Shown in pieces: positions 12,173-24,319 of a stretch of 64,000 nt of DNA (position 1 is the first letter of the stretch; the number at the start of each line of letters is the position of its first letter). The translations under genes and the position numbers were made by a program. The notes under the pieces were generated by a model. That model had not been told where the DNA came from and ran no database searches. It worked only from the letters and a program-made list of their open reading frames with translations. Source of the stretch: Apoda limacodes (taxonomy: Eukaryota; Arthropoda; Insecta; Lepidoptera; Limacodidae); assembly GCA_946406115.1 (NCBI GenBank), contig OX291561.1, forward strand, positions 3,588,273-3,652,272, in the 5' to 3' direction.

Positions 12173-12960
12173 CCGTTTGAAGATCATCAGCTCTTTTCTA
12201 GTTGATGAGGGGATTTGACTACCTTCTATATGTCCGATCGATTCGAAATTTGGTACCGTGTTACTTCAATGATATTGAAAGTATATGGTAAAGTAACCAT
12301 GACCTGATCAGCCGTTTTAAGATCATCAGCTCTTTAATAGTTGATGAGGGAATCTGACTACCTTCCGTATGTCCTATCGATTCGAAATTTGTTACCCTGT
12401 TACTTCAATGATATTAAAAGTATATGGTAAGGTAACCATGACCTGATCAGCCGTTTGAAGATCATCAGCTCTTTTCTAGTTGATGAGGGGATTTGACTAC
12501 CTTCCATATGTCCGATCGATTCGAAATTTGGTACCGTGTTACTTCAATGATATTAAAAGTATATGGTAAGGTAACCATGACCTGCTCAGCTGTTTGAAGA
12601 TCATCAGTTTTTTTCTAGTTGATGAGGGGATTTGACTACCTTCCATATGTCCGATCGATTCGAAATTTGGTACCGTGTTACTTCAATGATATTAAAAGTA
12701 TATGGTAAGGTAACCATGACCTGCTCAGCCGTTTGAAGATCATCAGCTTTTTTCTAGTTGATGAGGGGATTTGACTACCTTCCATATGTCCGATCGATTC
12801 GAAATTTGGTACCGTGTTACTTCAATGATATTGAAAGTATATGGTGAGGTAACTTTGACCTGATCAGACGTTTGAAGATCATCAGCACTTCAATAGTTGA
12901 TGAGGGGATCTGACTACCTTCCATATGTCCTACGATTCGAAATTTGGTACCGTCATTTGA
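12173..12960 (+). repeat. 139-bp satellite-like array, about 5.7 copies
   Basis: CCGTTTGAAGATCATCAG (or close variants) begins at 12173, 12312, 12451, 12590, 12729 and 12868, exactly 139 bp apart. Each unit has TTCGAAATTTGGTACCGTG and ATATGGTAAGGTAACC. The left flank (11990-12172) is a common lepidopteran repeat containing AAACGGATGAACCGATTT, so the array grew inside a transposon. Confidence 0.95.
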
Positions 12961-13115
12961 CAGTATTGTCTGTGTTAACAGAAGGAGGCAAAATGTCGGT
13001 GTTGTTTTGCATTACATGGCAGATTTCTTTGACATTACCTATAAGTATCACCAAGGTTTACTGTCACATTTGCATATAAAGGATTATTGCTAATACCTAC
13101 TTTAAAAAGGACAAA

Positions 13116-13624
13116 ATAAAAGTAAAATTAAAAATTTTAAAAACTTCCCCCGACACATAAAATAAACTGTAAAAACTAACAAATAATATTTTAAACCTAT
13201 TTTAATTATTATCGTCACATATATTATGTAAGATCAAATATTTTTATTTTCTTAGCGTCATCGCGTCGGGGACCGCTAAGTGAGCAAAACAGGTATAGTC
13301 GCAGATTGCAACAAAAGAATTGACACAACTGTCAATGTTTTCTGCCCTCACGTGTCTGCCCGTTCGGGTCGCCGCACTTGGTGACGCCCACTCCTGCGCC
13401 GTATACCGCACTAATTCGTAATAATTAATAAGCTGTTGTTGGAAAAATATTTTATAAACTTTAGCGGTCCTCCGACGCGACGACGCTTAGAAAATAAAAA
13501 TATTTGAACTTACATAATAATAAAAATTACGATAATAATTAAAATAGGTTTAAAATATTATTTGTTAGTTTTTAGAGTTTTTTGTGTCGGGCGGGTTTTA
13601 AAATTTTTAATTTTACTTTTATAT
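13116..13624. mobile_element. Fold-back MITE with ~165-nt arms
   Basis: Left arm 13116-13280 and right arm 13459-13624 are inverted copies with small indels (AACAAATAATATTTTAAACC and TATTTTAATTATTATCGT in both). The loop of about 180 nt is GC-richer. No ORF. Confidence 0.85.
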
Positions 13625-16078
13625 ACGGTTTAGTTTGTATATGTTACGGACCAAATTATATATATGCTTGTTACCATGATGCAACACGCGTGACGTCAGC
13701 GAACTGATTGTAGCTTGTATAAAACTGCTTTTTTGTATGTAATATCGCTTAACAAACAACATTACGGAAACTACAAAATTGCATTATTATTTTAATTAAG
13801 TAAATTTAATTTACGATGCTAATATTTTTCTTTGTCATTTCAACAATGAAATTACCTGTAATTAATGAAGTACCTGTTAGATTTATAAAGTACTGTGCTG
13901 ACAGACCATACTACTATTTTGAATTTAAAAATTACATGATGCTTAAAACAATAAAGCGTTTTTGAATATTTATAAAGCTTCTTACTTTTACGAATTATCA
14001 TAATATTGCATCAACGTTAATTCCTAATTCATCTAATTCTCCAATTTAAACATATTTTTGTTAAAATGACAAGCTGCTTTGTTGAAGGACCTATAATTCC
14101 AACTTTATTGCTTTTGACATTATTGAAATGGTTATTGCAACTATCTTTATGCCAAAATTAATAAAGAATCTCAGTAAACCAATCAATCATTTTAATTGTA
14201 TTGCTGCAATAATCGTATTATATTAACCTTAATTTTTTTTTATTTTTGCAATAAATTTCTGGTTAATTAAGTGATTTATTGAATAATTTTTTTTCAGTAT
14301 ACTGCTGGTCCCTACTACTGTCATTTCGAAACTGCACAGAAATTCGTAATGGCGAAAGAAAGAATAAACGCACAGATTAAACAAAAAATCAGCATGCGAT
14401 CGACCTCATCGATTTATTCAAATATATTTTATTGCAGACAAAAAAGTTGTTAAAAGATGCAAGAAGTGCAGAAAATATTATTTTTAAAAGAATAAATAAG
14501 AAAGTAACAGTTATAAATTAGTCTTTTTTTTCTTTCCAAAAATGATTTGTTCTTTGTTTCTGAATATTACGGTTTCTATTTTTGAAGAATAACTGTTATG
14601 AAAAAAAACTACAACAGGCTGAAAAAAGTTTTTAAATATTTTGTCATGTCCCTCCGTCCGTCCGTATGTCACACATTATTATTCCACCGTCTTACAGATT
14701 TGTTACGAAGGTAGAGAAAGTAGCTTTCTCTATAGAACTGAGGGATGGAATTTTATTTCGCGCACTCTACTCTACTCTCTTCAAAATTTAAATTAGGTGT
14801 ATTGCACGCCTCTACTCTCGACATGGCAAAAAACCCAGTCTTTCGAAACTTAAATGACTTTTTTTTTTTAATATAACACTTACAGGATAATATGAGTGCA
14901 CTAATATGAAGTTAAATAATCTGTCTAGCACATATAATACATTTTATAAACAATTAATTTGTTTAATATAATAAATAATAACATTAAAACTAATCATTCT
15001 TGGACGTCCGTGAGTCTGTGTTTATGTGACCATGTATGTGGCAGAGAAATTAGTCGAAAAATTCATCTTACCGGAATACTTTTGTTTTGAATATATAAAG
15101 TATTACACTGTGCTGATTCCTAGTTAATATTAGCGTTCTAAGTACTGTCGTAATTATAATTTATAAAAAACTAATATACCACTGTATACTGTATATCTAT
15201 ATATATATTTTTTATTTTTATTTTATAGTATATTTTTTCCTCACCTTATTTGTTATTTTATTTTAAAAAACTTGAGTTTTTGTTTTAGATTTTTTTTTAA
15301 AATGTGAATGACCGCTATGAGGCGTGCACTTTTGGATTTTCCAAATTTTTTTAAATTGATCTATATTTTTTGGAAGTTGAAAAATTGGTATGGAATGTTA
15401 TTTGAGGCTTGAATTGAATAGCTAATCCAATTTTAACGAGGAGGCTAGTACATTAAAAAGTAATAATAGATAGTGCAGCTCCTTATGTAATGTTGTTGCA
15501 CTTTTCTTAACTAACTAATGCATTAATGGATCTCCTACAGAAGTGGGCATCGTCGGCGTCGCTACGGGCGGGCGGAGGTCGATCCAGTTTTCTATTTCTC
15601 ACTTAAAATCTAATCTATTTAGTGACAGTGTCTTAGTTCTTTTGTTCCGAGCTATTTGCGGAGCAAAATATTTCTTAAGGTTTTTTTCTATAATAATTAT
15701 GTGTTATGGCAATCTTGCTAATAATTTTAAAAGGGCAAAAGGACATTCCATATATTGATATACAATTTCTTTTATTTGAAGTTTAACTGTATTTAATTGA
15801 CATACACTTAATTGCACATAAAATACATACTAAAATATCGATCGATAAATCGATCTAGCTAGGTTTACTTTTAAGAAAACGTAGTTTTATCTTTGTTTTC
15901 AGGCAATGATAAACTGAAAAATGTGACTCTTCCTGACATCTATTGGCGAGTAGTAATACTTTTATTTTTAGGGACACAGCAACTTTAAATGTACTTGACA
16001 GTAGATGGCGTCGTTAAAAAAAACGAGGAAAGCTCGGTCTCCCGGTACTTAATTGTAAAAAGGTGGTGTTATATTTTT
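13625..16078. other. AT-rich non-coding DNA
   Basis: No gene seen. One isolated motif near 13706 (GATTGTAGCTTGTATAAAAC) resembles the unit of the 11.4-kb degenerate repeat. TCGATCGATAAATCGATC occurs near 15840. Confidence 0.5.
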
Positions 16079-16395
16079 CTATACCACTAAGGTGGCAAAC
16101 AAGCGCACGGTCCGCCTGATGGTACGGTCACCGTAGCCTATGGACGCTTACAAAACCAGGGGTATCACTCGCGCGTTGCCGACTCTTCAAATATCTAATA
16201 ACTTCTTTCTTGAAGAACCCCATACGGTAGTCCTTAGAGAAAACCTTGGCAGGCTCATTCCACAACCCAAGCGTCCGCGGGAGGAAGTTTCTCTGAAAGC
16301 GCACTGTACTTGACCATTTCGGTTCTAAAGTGTAAGAATGAATTTCCTGCCGATGGCGAGCGGTGCGATGGTAGAAAGTAGCCGTGGGCATCCTT
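16079..16395 (-). mobile_element. 5'-truncated copy of the CR1/Jockey-group LINE
   Basis: Matches the last ~95 codons and 3' end of the 4.0-7.7 kb element (MPTATFYHRTARHRQ, TLEPKW, RASDTPGFVSVHRLR). It starts abruptly at the MPTATF segment, typical of aborted reverse transcription. A few small indels disrupt the frame. Confidence 0.85.
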
Positions 16396-17162
16396 CTCAA
16401 ATCAATCAACTTAGCATTAACTGACGGACTGACTCACACATGAAGAGACAAAGGTACTATTTCAATACAGTCCCTTACGGAACCTTTAAACGAGCGACAG
16501 ACAACCAAAGAAGGCGGTCGGTTGTTAACTGGTTTATTACTCGTGGCTAGTGCCCTAATACAAGTTAGCTTATATATGTAATATCTACACTAATATAAAT
16601 ATAGTATAGATCTCAACGGCAGCAACCCTCTACCATCCCTCATTATGTCAGAACACACGAATTCGTTATCAAATATTGACCTTTTTCAGCTGACTTTATC
16701 TGCCAGTGGCCAAATGCAGGAATTAAAGCGATTAATACCTTTTGACGTTGTCAGTGGCGTCATCAGGTTGGTATTCCATTTTAGGTCTTTTAAAAATTAA
16801 ATTAACGGTGAAAAAGACTTCTGTTGTTTTTACGTACAGTACCTACGTTTAGTTAAAACATTTGCATCTCTTAAATATTTTTTCTTGAATGTGAAGAGCA
16901 AGGTATTTTTTGGACGAACGTCTCTCAAGAGCGTTTTATTTTTGTTTGACATTGTGAGCATCTATCATCTATAGAGTTTACCCATGGAAAATAATACCTC
17001 AAAGAAAACCCATTTTTTATGCGCCTAGTCGCCTAGTACATTTTATTACTAATAGCTAAGATACGAGTTGTAGTTCATTGCTTACACAGACCATTTGATT
17101 TCTTGACCTTTTTTACCAGTGGCACAGAATAATATTAATAAAGTCGTATTCCATCAGCCACT

Positions 17163-17466
17163 TGGTCGGTGGTGGTCGAGGGCTTTGAATTTCACTTCAC
17201 GTCCCAAGTGGTGGAGGTTCGAACCCCGGGGCTGGCGTGTACCAATGAGTCTTTTCTTAATTTCTCAAGTACACTGATTTATTTATTCACACCACTGGCT
17301 TTTCGGTGAAGGAAAACATCGTGAGGAAACCTGCATACGTCAAGAAAAAGAAGGACGTTTGTGAAGCCCACAATCCGCACTGGGTCCGCATGTGCACTAT
17401 GGACCAAATCACCCTCGTTAAGGGTAGGCCGTGCCCCAACAGTGGGGACGAATGAAGGTTGGCGAG
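17163..17466 (+). mobile_element. tRNA-derived SINE, copy 1
   Basis: The head has a degenerate A box (TGGTCGAGGGCT) and a strong B box (GGTTCGAACCCC, 17216-17227) at tRNA spacing. The body has ACACCACTGGCTTTTCGGTG and the tail ATCACCCTCG...GCCCCAACAGTGGGGACGAA. Promoter boxes suggest Pol III transcription. The same body recurs at 49468-49747. Borders approximate. Confidence 0.82.
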
Positions 17467-18118
17467 ACTATCAGCCACTTTACGTTGCTGACTGCCACTG
17501 CTGAACATAGGGCTTCTAGTTAGAGTCCCCACGCTTGCATCTACCTGCTTCCTGCTGCCATAGCTAGGATAGCTGTTCCACACTGTATTTCAGATCGCGT
17601 TTAGCAATCCAGAAACTCCGTTTACCATCGTTTATTGATTTTACGGTATTGTCAAAAATTAGATTTTTCTAAATCCGATCCAGTTAAAGACAAATAAACA
17701 AAATACTGATTATGAGAAATTTAGTGAAATAAATGAATGTATTTCTGTTATTATATAACACACTATTCTACTTATATATGTATAACTCATTTACCTCTTT
17801 AGTTGCTGAGTCAGCTAACAAATTCATAAATATTTGCCTAACTACATGGCTCGTTGTCCGAAAGAGAGAAGAATGCTAATTTCGTTACGGTATTTTGGCT
17901 AGACGTGAATTAGCTTGTAGTGGTCTTAGAATGTAATTTTACAGCCGTAAATACGGAAATAACAAGGACTACCTACAATTTATCTAGTTTTATTTGTATT
18001 TAGGAAAGTCTTATTTTCTTTTTGAGCTACTGTTTCCATATTTCCATTTTTCTCATTATTTTTTTTATATAAATTAAACAAAAATTTAAAACAAAAAATA
18101 CCATCATGACACTTGTCC

Positions 18119-18366
18119 CTAAAGGTGGGTTAAGGGTGTTTTTACAAACGTATTTCCGTAACATTCACGTTTTACCAGATGGTATTCCGCCCCAAAAACG
18201 TGGTAGGTGATGAGTGTATCGCCCCCATACCGGGCACAAATAAGAGTCGAGAAAACTTTGCAAGAGACAGACAAATTGTAACAATATTGGTAGCCCCTTT
18301 CCGGGTATTGAATGCAGGGCCTTTGACATGGTAGCCGCACGCTCTGCCACTGCGCCACTCGGACCT
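18119..18366 (-). mobile_element. tRNA-derived SINE of a second type
   Basis: The minus strand starts GGTCCGAGTGGCGCAGTGGC with AGAGCGTGCGGCTACCATG (A box-like, anticodon-arm-like) and a weak B box (ATTCAATACCCGG). The remainder is SINE-like body. A functional tRNA is excluded by the lack of paired acceptor stem and degenerate B box. Confidence 0.6.
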
Positions 18367-19631
18367 TTATTTATCTAACAAGGATAAAAAAGACAAAATA
18401 TATATAATTTAGAAGATTTTTGTTCTAAAAATCTACATAAAAATAACATTCGATTCAAATGAAATTAAAAGAGTATATAATACATAGACTTATATGCTTT
18501 CAATAAAAAATGTTTGATTAAAATCTATTTACTTGTTTTCAACAATTATATATTGATGTACATTCATTAATTCATCAAAATACATTTCAACGGTTTTATT
18601 AGTTTTAGTAGAGTTTTTACTTTGTAAATTTTTGTGTAAATAATGTTTGTTAAATTAAACCTTATGCCGCAGCTTGGGATAAGACCGTCTTATCTTTATG
18701 GACTTGTTTTAAAGGTTTCCAATAATGCATGAACGAGTCAAAGGGATAAAGGGCTTAATCTCCAGAAGTATCAATTTAATGTTTTTTAGTCCTCAACACT
18801 AAAACGCAGGGGTGTTATTGTATGTATAGGATGACATATGTATGTATAGGATATAAGATGTATGTAAGATATAATTTTCCGAATTATTTTACATAGTTTA
18901 TGTAAACAGTCACTAAAAATGACCAACATTTGAAATTTAATGTCTAAAAACTATTTTAGGTTATTAGTACTTTTAGTTGTTTTACTTTTTTTTTCCTTCA
19001 AAACATATTTTTTCTAAGGCGCGTCAAAATTGAGACGATAAATTTCACACATCACATTAAACTTGCAAGCGCACTAATAATTAATATTACACTTCAAGAA
19101 CACTGTTAATCAACAATACTTACATTTCTTGATGAAAATAGCTATAATGATAAAACAGTAGCACTTATTTAATATTTACAAATTAATGTAATTTTATGAC
19201 TTTAAAAGTTTTTACTATCTACTTTTGACCCCGAAAACGCTAGAAATGAGTAATAAGGTATCAAAATACGGATCCAAGTTCTATTTGACATCGTTATAGA
19301 TATTTTAAATAACTAAAAAAAGTCCATTATAAAGGTGGAATAAAGGTTCGAGCGGTAAACTGACGATCTTATAAAACCTCTTATATACTTCTACTAAAGG
19401 ATATATAGAACCACTATAAAGGGTCTATACAGGCTTAACCTGCTAAATTTTGATTAAAATTGAAGATATAAAGGCGTTATTACACTCTGTAACTCTTACA
19501 AATTATACGCTTACTCTTTAATATTAAAAAAAAAGGACCACTACAGCTTTTCCGCTTAAATGTTACTTGGGTTATAACTAAAAAATAGTGGTTTTTTAGT
19601 TATAAGTTCCGGTTTAGATGGATTAGTTAAA

Positions 19632-19946
19632 TCCTACTAATATTATAAATGTGAAAGTTTGTAATAATGTCTGGATGTTTGTTACTCGATAACGCTTCAG
19701 CCACTGGACGGATCGGGATGAAACTTGGCACACCTATAGATCAGGTCCTGGTATAGCGCATAAGCTACTTTTTATCCGGTAAACAAAACAAAAGTTCCCG
19801 CGGGAATAACTATAACCGAGCTTAAACGAACTATAGCTATAGCTACAGCTTGCTATAGCAATGGTCATTAGTATAATAATTAATGAGTTAATTAAGGAGT
19901 TCTACGCCGATAATTTAGGGCGGGCGGAGCCGCTGGCGAAGTCTAG
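19632..19946 (+). mobile_element. Short non-autonomous Helitron, complete, 315 bp
   Basis: Starts TCCTACTAATATTATAAATG after an A (19631) and ends GAAGTCTAG before a T (19947), the A|T target rule of Helitrons. GC-rich GGGCGGGCGGAGCCGC lies just before the end. No target duplication, as expected. Confidence 0.85.
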
Positions 19947-20309
19947 TATATGATATAGAAACAACTTTGATGGCCTATCTATGGCCTCTTCTAGCAGAAA
20001 TTACTAATTAGAAATTACTTACAGATATATTTTTCAAACAATACAAAACGTTCTTAAAATAGATTAGTTATTACAACTCTTATTTTTTGATTATTAATAT
20101 AATTAAATACGCTTTTTAAAAAACACAAATAAGAATATTTTGTGGCTGGGCTAGGTAGCTAATGGATCAGCTATATGTGACCGATTTGCCCTACCATCTA
20201 CTACTCTACTTGTGCTGCCTTTAGTAACGAAGTTAAAATCAAATTTAGAATGAAACGTAAAATAATCATAAGACTAAATTACATATAACAAAAAAATCGG
20301 AGCCATAAA

Positions 20310-20385
20310 TTGTTTTATATCACTAAGGTGGCAAACAAGCTTACGGTCCTATGGACAATGGCAACACTAGGAGCGTGACTCTTGG
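20310..20385 (-). mobile_element. Short 3' fragment of the same LINE
   Basis: Contains ATCACTAAGGTGGCAAACAAG followed by a shortened, internally deleted version of the conserved 3' region. Confidence 0.65.
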
Positions 20386-20749
20386 GTTCTATCAGTCATA
20401 AGTAATATTTTTAATAGACAAATATGTAATTTAACAGGTAATTATATACCTTATCGACCTATATTTAGTAGACAAGCAACGTAGACATGAGAATCGGTAA
20501 ATAATCAGTAAAATATATTAATAGATATATAAGACTTTATACCCTTATCTGCACACAAATCTGAGAAAATGAAAGAATCCTGTGAAGTTGCCTTTAATTA
20601 TAATTTTCTTGATATTTGTACGGTTTTGGGCTCAGCCAAGTTTATTATCCTCCAAAAGAATTTTCTCGTGATGTTACATTACTGAGTAACCATAACTTTT
20701 TCCTCTTTGGTATTAGATCGTCAGTAGAGATAGAGATGTTTAGATGTTT

Positions 20750-20925
20750 GTTGTTTAGACGGGGCACGAGTGCTTTCGACTAGTTCCGACTAGCCCAGCC
20801 GTCACATTGTCACATATGGCTAGTCAGTAGTCAGGAGCTGTCCAGCCACTCGTACATTTTGTCGCGGCGCTGTGACTGTCTTGACGTTGTCGGATTAATC
20901 AAAGGCGATGACTGGCTTATACATT
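20750..20925 (+). repeat. Dispersed repeat, copy 1
   Basis: ATGGCTAGTCAG, GTCGCGGCGCTGTGACTGTC and GACGTTGTCGGATTAATCAA then AGGCGATGACTGGCT are shared with 24870-25025 on the opposite strand. Unknown family. Confidence 0.6.
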
Positions 20926-21224
20926 GTTAGATATATTTATTTTCACTTCGTACAAAGATTATTACAAAAATATACAACATAGTAATTGTAATACATGTTT
21001 TTAAATCGCTGCCCTGTAACATTGCAATTTTGGCCATGACAACGTATGCACTTCAGCTAAGGAAATTTTCCTGGGCATTCCACACAGCGCTGTCTGGTCT
21101 TAAACTAAGCAAAGCTAATCGGTACAAGCAATATTGTAAGTACCTACTATTGTATATAACTGATACAAATACATACATATACACTATTTTTTCTTAAATA
21201 CATAGGTCCATACATACCTATCAT

Positions 21225-21452
21225 TAGGGTTGCCATAAATACTGGGAACTGATACGGGACGTTTAAGGTCATATCTCTCGAAATTAGCAATAAGTCTCAA
21301 AAAGCTATATTTTCGTGCCATTTAATGCAATTTTTATTAAATTGACGATTTGCGACAGGGTTATTGCTGCAAACGCGTATTCGATCGTAAAACGGGACAA
21401 GGTTCTCAAATAGGGTGACAGTCCCGTATATACGGGACGTATGGCAACCCTA
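21225..21452. mobile_element. hAT-type MITE, 228 bp, perfect 12-bp TIR and 8-bp TSD
   Basis: TAGGGTTGCCAT at 21225-21236 and its exact complement at 21441-21452. CCTATCAT duplicated at 21217-21224 and 21453-21460. GATACGGGACGT and GTCCCGTATATACGGGAC form further subterminal inverted repeats. No coding capacity. Confidence 0.9.
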
Positions 21453-21930
21453 CCTATCATATGCGTCGTATCTTAGATTTTGTTTCCGGGTGGTTTATCT
21501 AGGAATTTTGTGTCGGGGTTAGATCAGTTTAGGAAAAAGTTAGGTGCGTTCTGTTCACTGCTTCAATGCCTTTAATGTCATAATGCAGCCAAGTTAAGAA
21601 GACATTAATTTTGTGTGACACACTGTACAAATCTTGGCTTATTCTCATTGGTTATTGGTCATTGGTTCATTAAACGCATAATGTGCATAATTTCGGTCAA
21701 CAAAACGCCACTTTTATAATGGATTTTATATGGGGATAACTCTTGACGCTCAATTTCAATCAATCAAATTAAACATCTTTTTTTTACCACACAACCAAAT
21801 AGAATCTTAAAGTACCTACTTACTTATCACCAAATGCAATTTGCAATGTAAAGGTTGAAATATTATAATATTATATTATAAATAGTATTAATTTGCAATA
21901 GAAAAATTATTGGCTTTTATAAGAGATTAA

Positions 21931-22946
21931 CTAGCTGTTGCCTGCAGTTCCACCGAGCTTTAAACGATGTTGGACTTCCACGGCAACTCCTTAATTATAG
22001 AAAAAAAAACGAGTTGGACTCCGGGAGTGCCGGCAGAAGTGAAAACCTTTACACACGATTCGCGCTTAACACTCAAATATGTTACAAGACATGTCTTTGA
22101 CATTGTCAAGAAATAATAATGTTTGTTTATTTACTTTTTTGACGTAGTATATTTGACATCGCAATCTGTCATAGAATTAAAATTCCATATCCAACCTCCC
22201 TGTACTACTCATAATCGCGAATACTAAAAAAAATTAAGCTTCTAAATGAATGTACACAAAATACGGTCATTTTTATCGCATATTGTGACACAAATAAATC
22301 ATAACCTTTCACATAGGAGACTCGATCTCATTATGGAAGAGCTATCTACGTATTATAACGTTTTTTATTTGTAAAAAAGTTTACGCGGACAAAGCCCCTG
22401 GCGGGAGCTTAACGTGTAAATAGATAAATACGAGTATTAAATGTACACACATGTTCGTTTTCAATTTTCTTTACGGACGAACGGACGGACATACCATTAA
22501 ATACACATATACATAAAGAAAAGTAAATCACTTACAAACTTACTCAACCACGAAAGAATCATAGGAAAGAAAAAAAAGGGGGGGGGGGATTTGACGTTAA
22601 GCCATCGAAATATGTAAGCGGTAAGGCACGAGAAAAACACATATAATAGAAAAAAAAATATATAATAGGCGTGGCATTACGGTTTCCGTCTTACGAATTT
22701 CCACGATTAGGACACGAGTTTATCATTTTTTACCCATACCAAAAAAAGTGCACAACGCCGCTAAAGAAGTTTTCACTTCAAAAATCGACTAACACTTGAC
22801 GTTTTCAAGTACTAGCCTATGTCCTTTCTAGGGACTCAAACAATCCCCATGCCAAATTTCATCTTAATCAGTACAGCGGTTTGAGCGTGAAGAGACTGAC
22901 AGACAGACAGTTACTTTCGCATTTATAATATAAGTATGGTTATGGA
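21931..22946 (-). mobile_element. Non-autonomous Helitron, 1.0 kb
   Basis: On the minus strand it starts A|TCCATAACCATACTTATATT with TAAATGCGAAAGT, and ends GCAGGCAACAGCTAG|T. Interior includes an A-run followed by a G-run (22568-22588), and segments shared with 27473-28027 and 35866-36165. No helicase frame. Confidence 0.7.
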
Positions 22947-23139
22947 TTATATTAAAATCACCGTACCGTATTGGAGTCAGAAACATGGTATCCCTTTAGT
23001 TGTAGCTGTTTGTACATAATATTATACAAAGAAATCACTAATTAAGACAAAGTGGTTCAGCAGGCAGTCACTGTACGATTAGGTACCTACCAACCTGCAT
23101 GTGTCTTAGCTACTAGCAGCCAATATAAAAGTAAAATAG

Positions 23140-23370
23140 TTTTATCTGTCTTGTGGTTTACTATATATCAATGTCGTTGGGTCGGAGTTGTGTTGTGTGT
23201 GACGTGCGTGTCGTGCGTCCGTCGGCGTCGGTTGACACAACAAAGAGCGACGCAACACTAGCATTTGTACAACCAGCGAGGCCATCACTGGCCGACAGCT
23301 GTTGCCGACGCGACTGCCGGAGAGTGCCGAGTGAATCAATATCGCGCTAGAGAGCGGAGTTTGTCGACAA
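23140..23370. promoter_or_regulatory. GC/CpG-rich island upstream of the MADF-BESS gene
   Basis: About 230 bp of CpG-dense sequence in otherwise AT-rich DNA, 0.7-0.9 kb before the MADF start codon. Short open frames on both strands have no recognisable domain. It could be a promoter or an upstream non-coding exon, or a repeat. A second, milder GC-rich patch at 23890-23990 is nearer the ATG. Confidence 0.3.
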
Positions 23371-24088
23371 ATATTTACGATGTTTTATCAAAGTTATGAG
23401 TATTTTTTGAATTTTATATATTCATATCACTTAATTGAGAAGATTCTATAATTTTACATTGAATAAAGTTTTAACAATAAACATTTAATTTTTAAGTTAT
23501 CAATATACAAGGGTGTTGACGCATTTTGGTTTATATTACATTATTAAAACTATTTATGTTATCATCATTTAAATTAATAATGGGATGATATACTTTAATG
23601 GTATTTGCTTATTAAAATAATTTGAGTCCATGTAAAATCATTGTGGCTGCCGTGTATTGCTCAAAAATATAAATATTGATGTCAATATTATTTTTTAGGT
23701 AGTAGTTTTATGTCCAAGCCAAGTGTATCGATGTTAATTAATAAAATGAATCCGTAAAAATCTAATCTTGATAATTGAATTAAATAAATATATTTACAAT
23801 TATTTTGTTTTGTAACCGGTTTAAATCAAGTAAAAACCTATCGATACTCATAATAAGGTTCGACTTACCTCTATATAGTGTGTCTTGTTGCCGATGTCAG
23901 GTCGACCCGGACAAGGGGACGGCCGACTCGACTCGTCAAGTCAGTTATGCCGTGAACTTTGCGCGGATTTGTCGTCGTTCTAATACTCATTCTGATGCGA
24001 TGATGCTGTCTCACTTGCACTTGAAATAAATTCAGTGTTCTATTTCTTTCTAACTTTAATAGTAGTAGTAATAAAACTGTAGTGCAAA

Positions 24089-24319
24089 ATGTCAAACGCC
24101 GATGAACGAAAAGTAATAATGGAATTGCTAGAAATGTATAAAAATTTACCTTGTCTTTGGGACACTCTGCATGTAAAATATAGAGATAAAGATGAAAAAT
24201 TACAAGCATGGAGAATATTACTTCAGAAATGGAAAACTGTGGATAGTGAAGCCAATATTGATACTTTGAAAAAGAAAATAGACAATCTAAAGTCATCGTT
24301 TACGAGGGAATGGAAGAAG
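24089..24319 (+). CDS. MADF-BESS gene exon 1
   Basis: Residues 1-77, the N-terminal two thirds of the MADF domain. The donor is AAG|GTAAAC. A Helitron 3' end begins only 21 bp inside the intron. Upstream, 23870-24088 is transcript-like but not coding and is a likely 5' UTR. Confidence 0.88.

Larger units (their letters stand above)
16396..19631. other. Intergenic DNA holding two SINEs
   Basis: Outside the SINEs at 17163-17466 and 18119-18366 I see nothing supportable. Confidence 0.5.

Noticed and set aside
17216..17227. tRNA gene suggested by a perfect B box
   Set aside because: No paired acceptor stem or proper anticodon arm; the body continues as a SINE, with a second copy at 49.5 kb.
23871..24296. 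141-codon minus-strand frame with hydrophobic segments
   Set aside because: Overlaps MADF exon 1 on the other strand; composition reflects the antisense of a Lys-rich helix, with no homologous domain.
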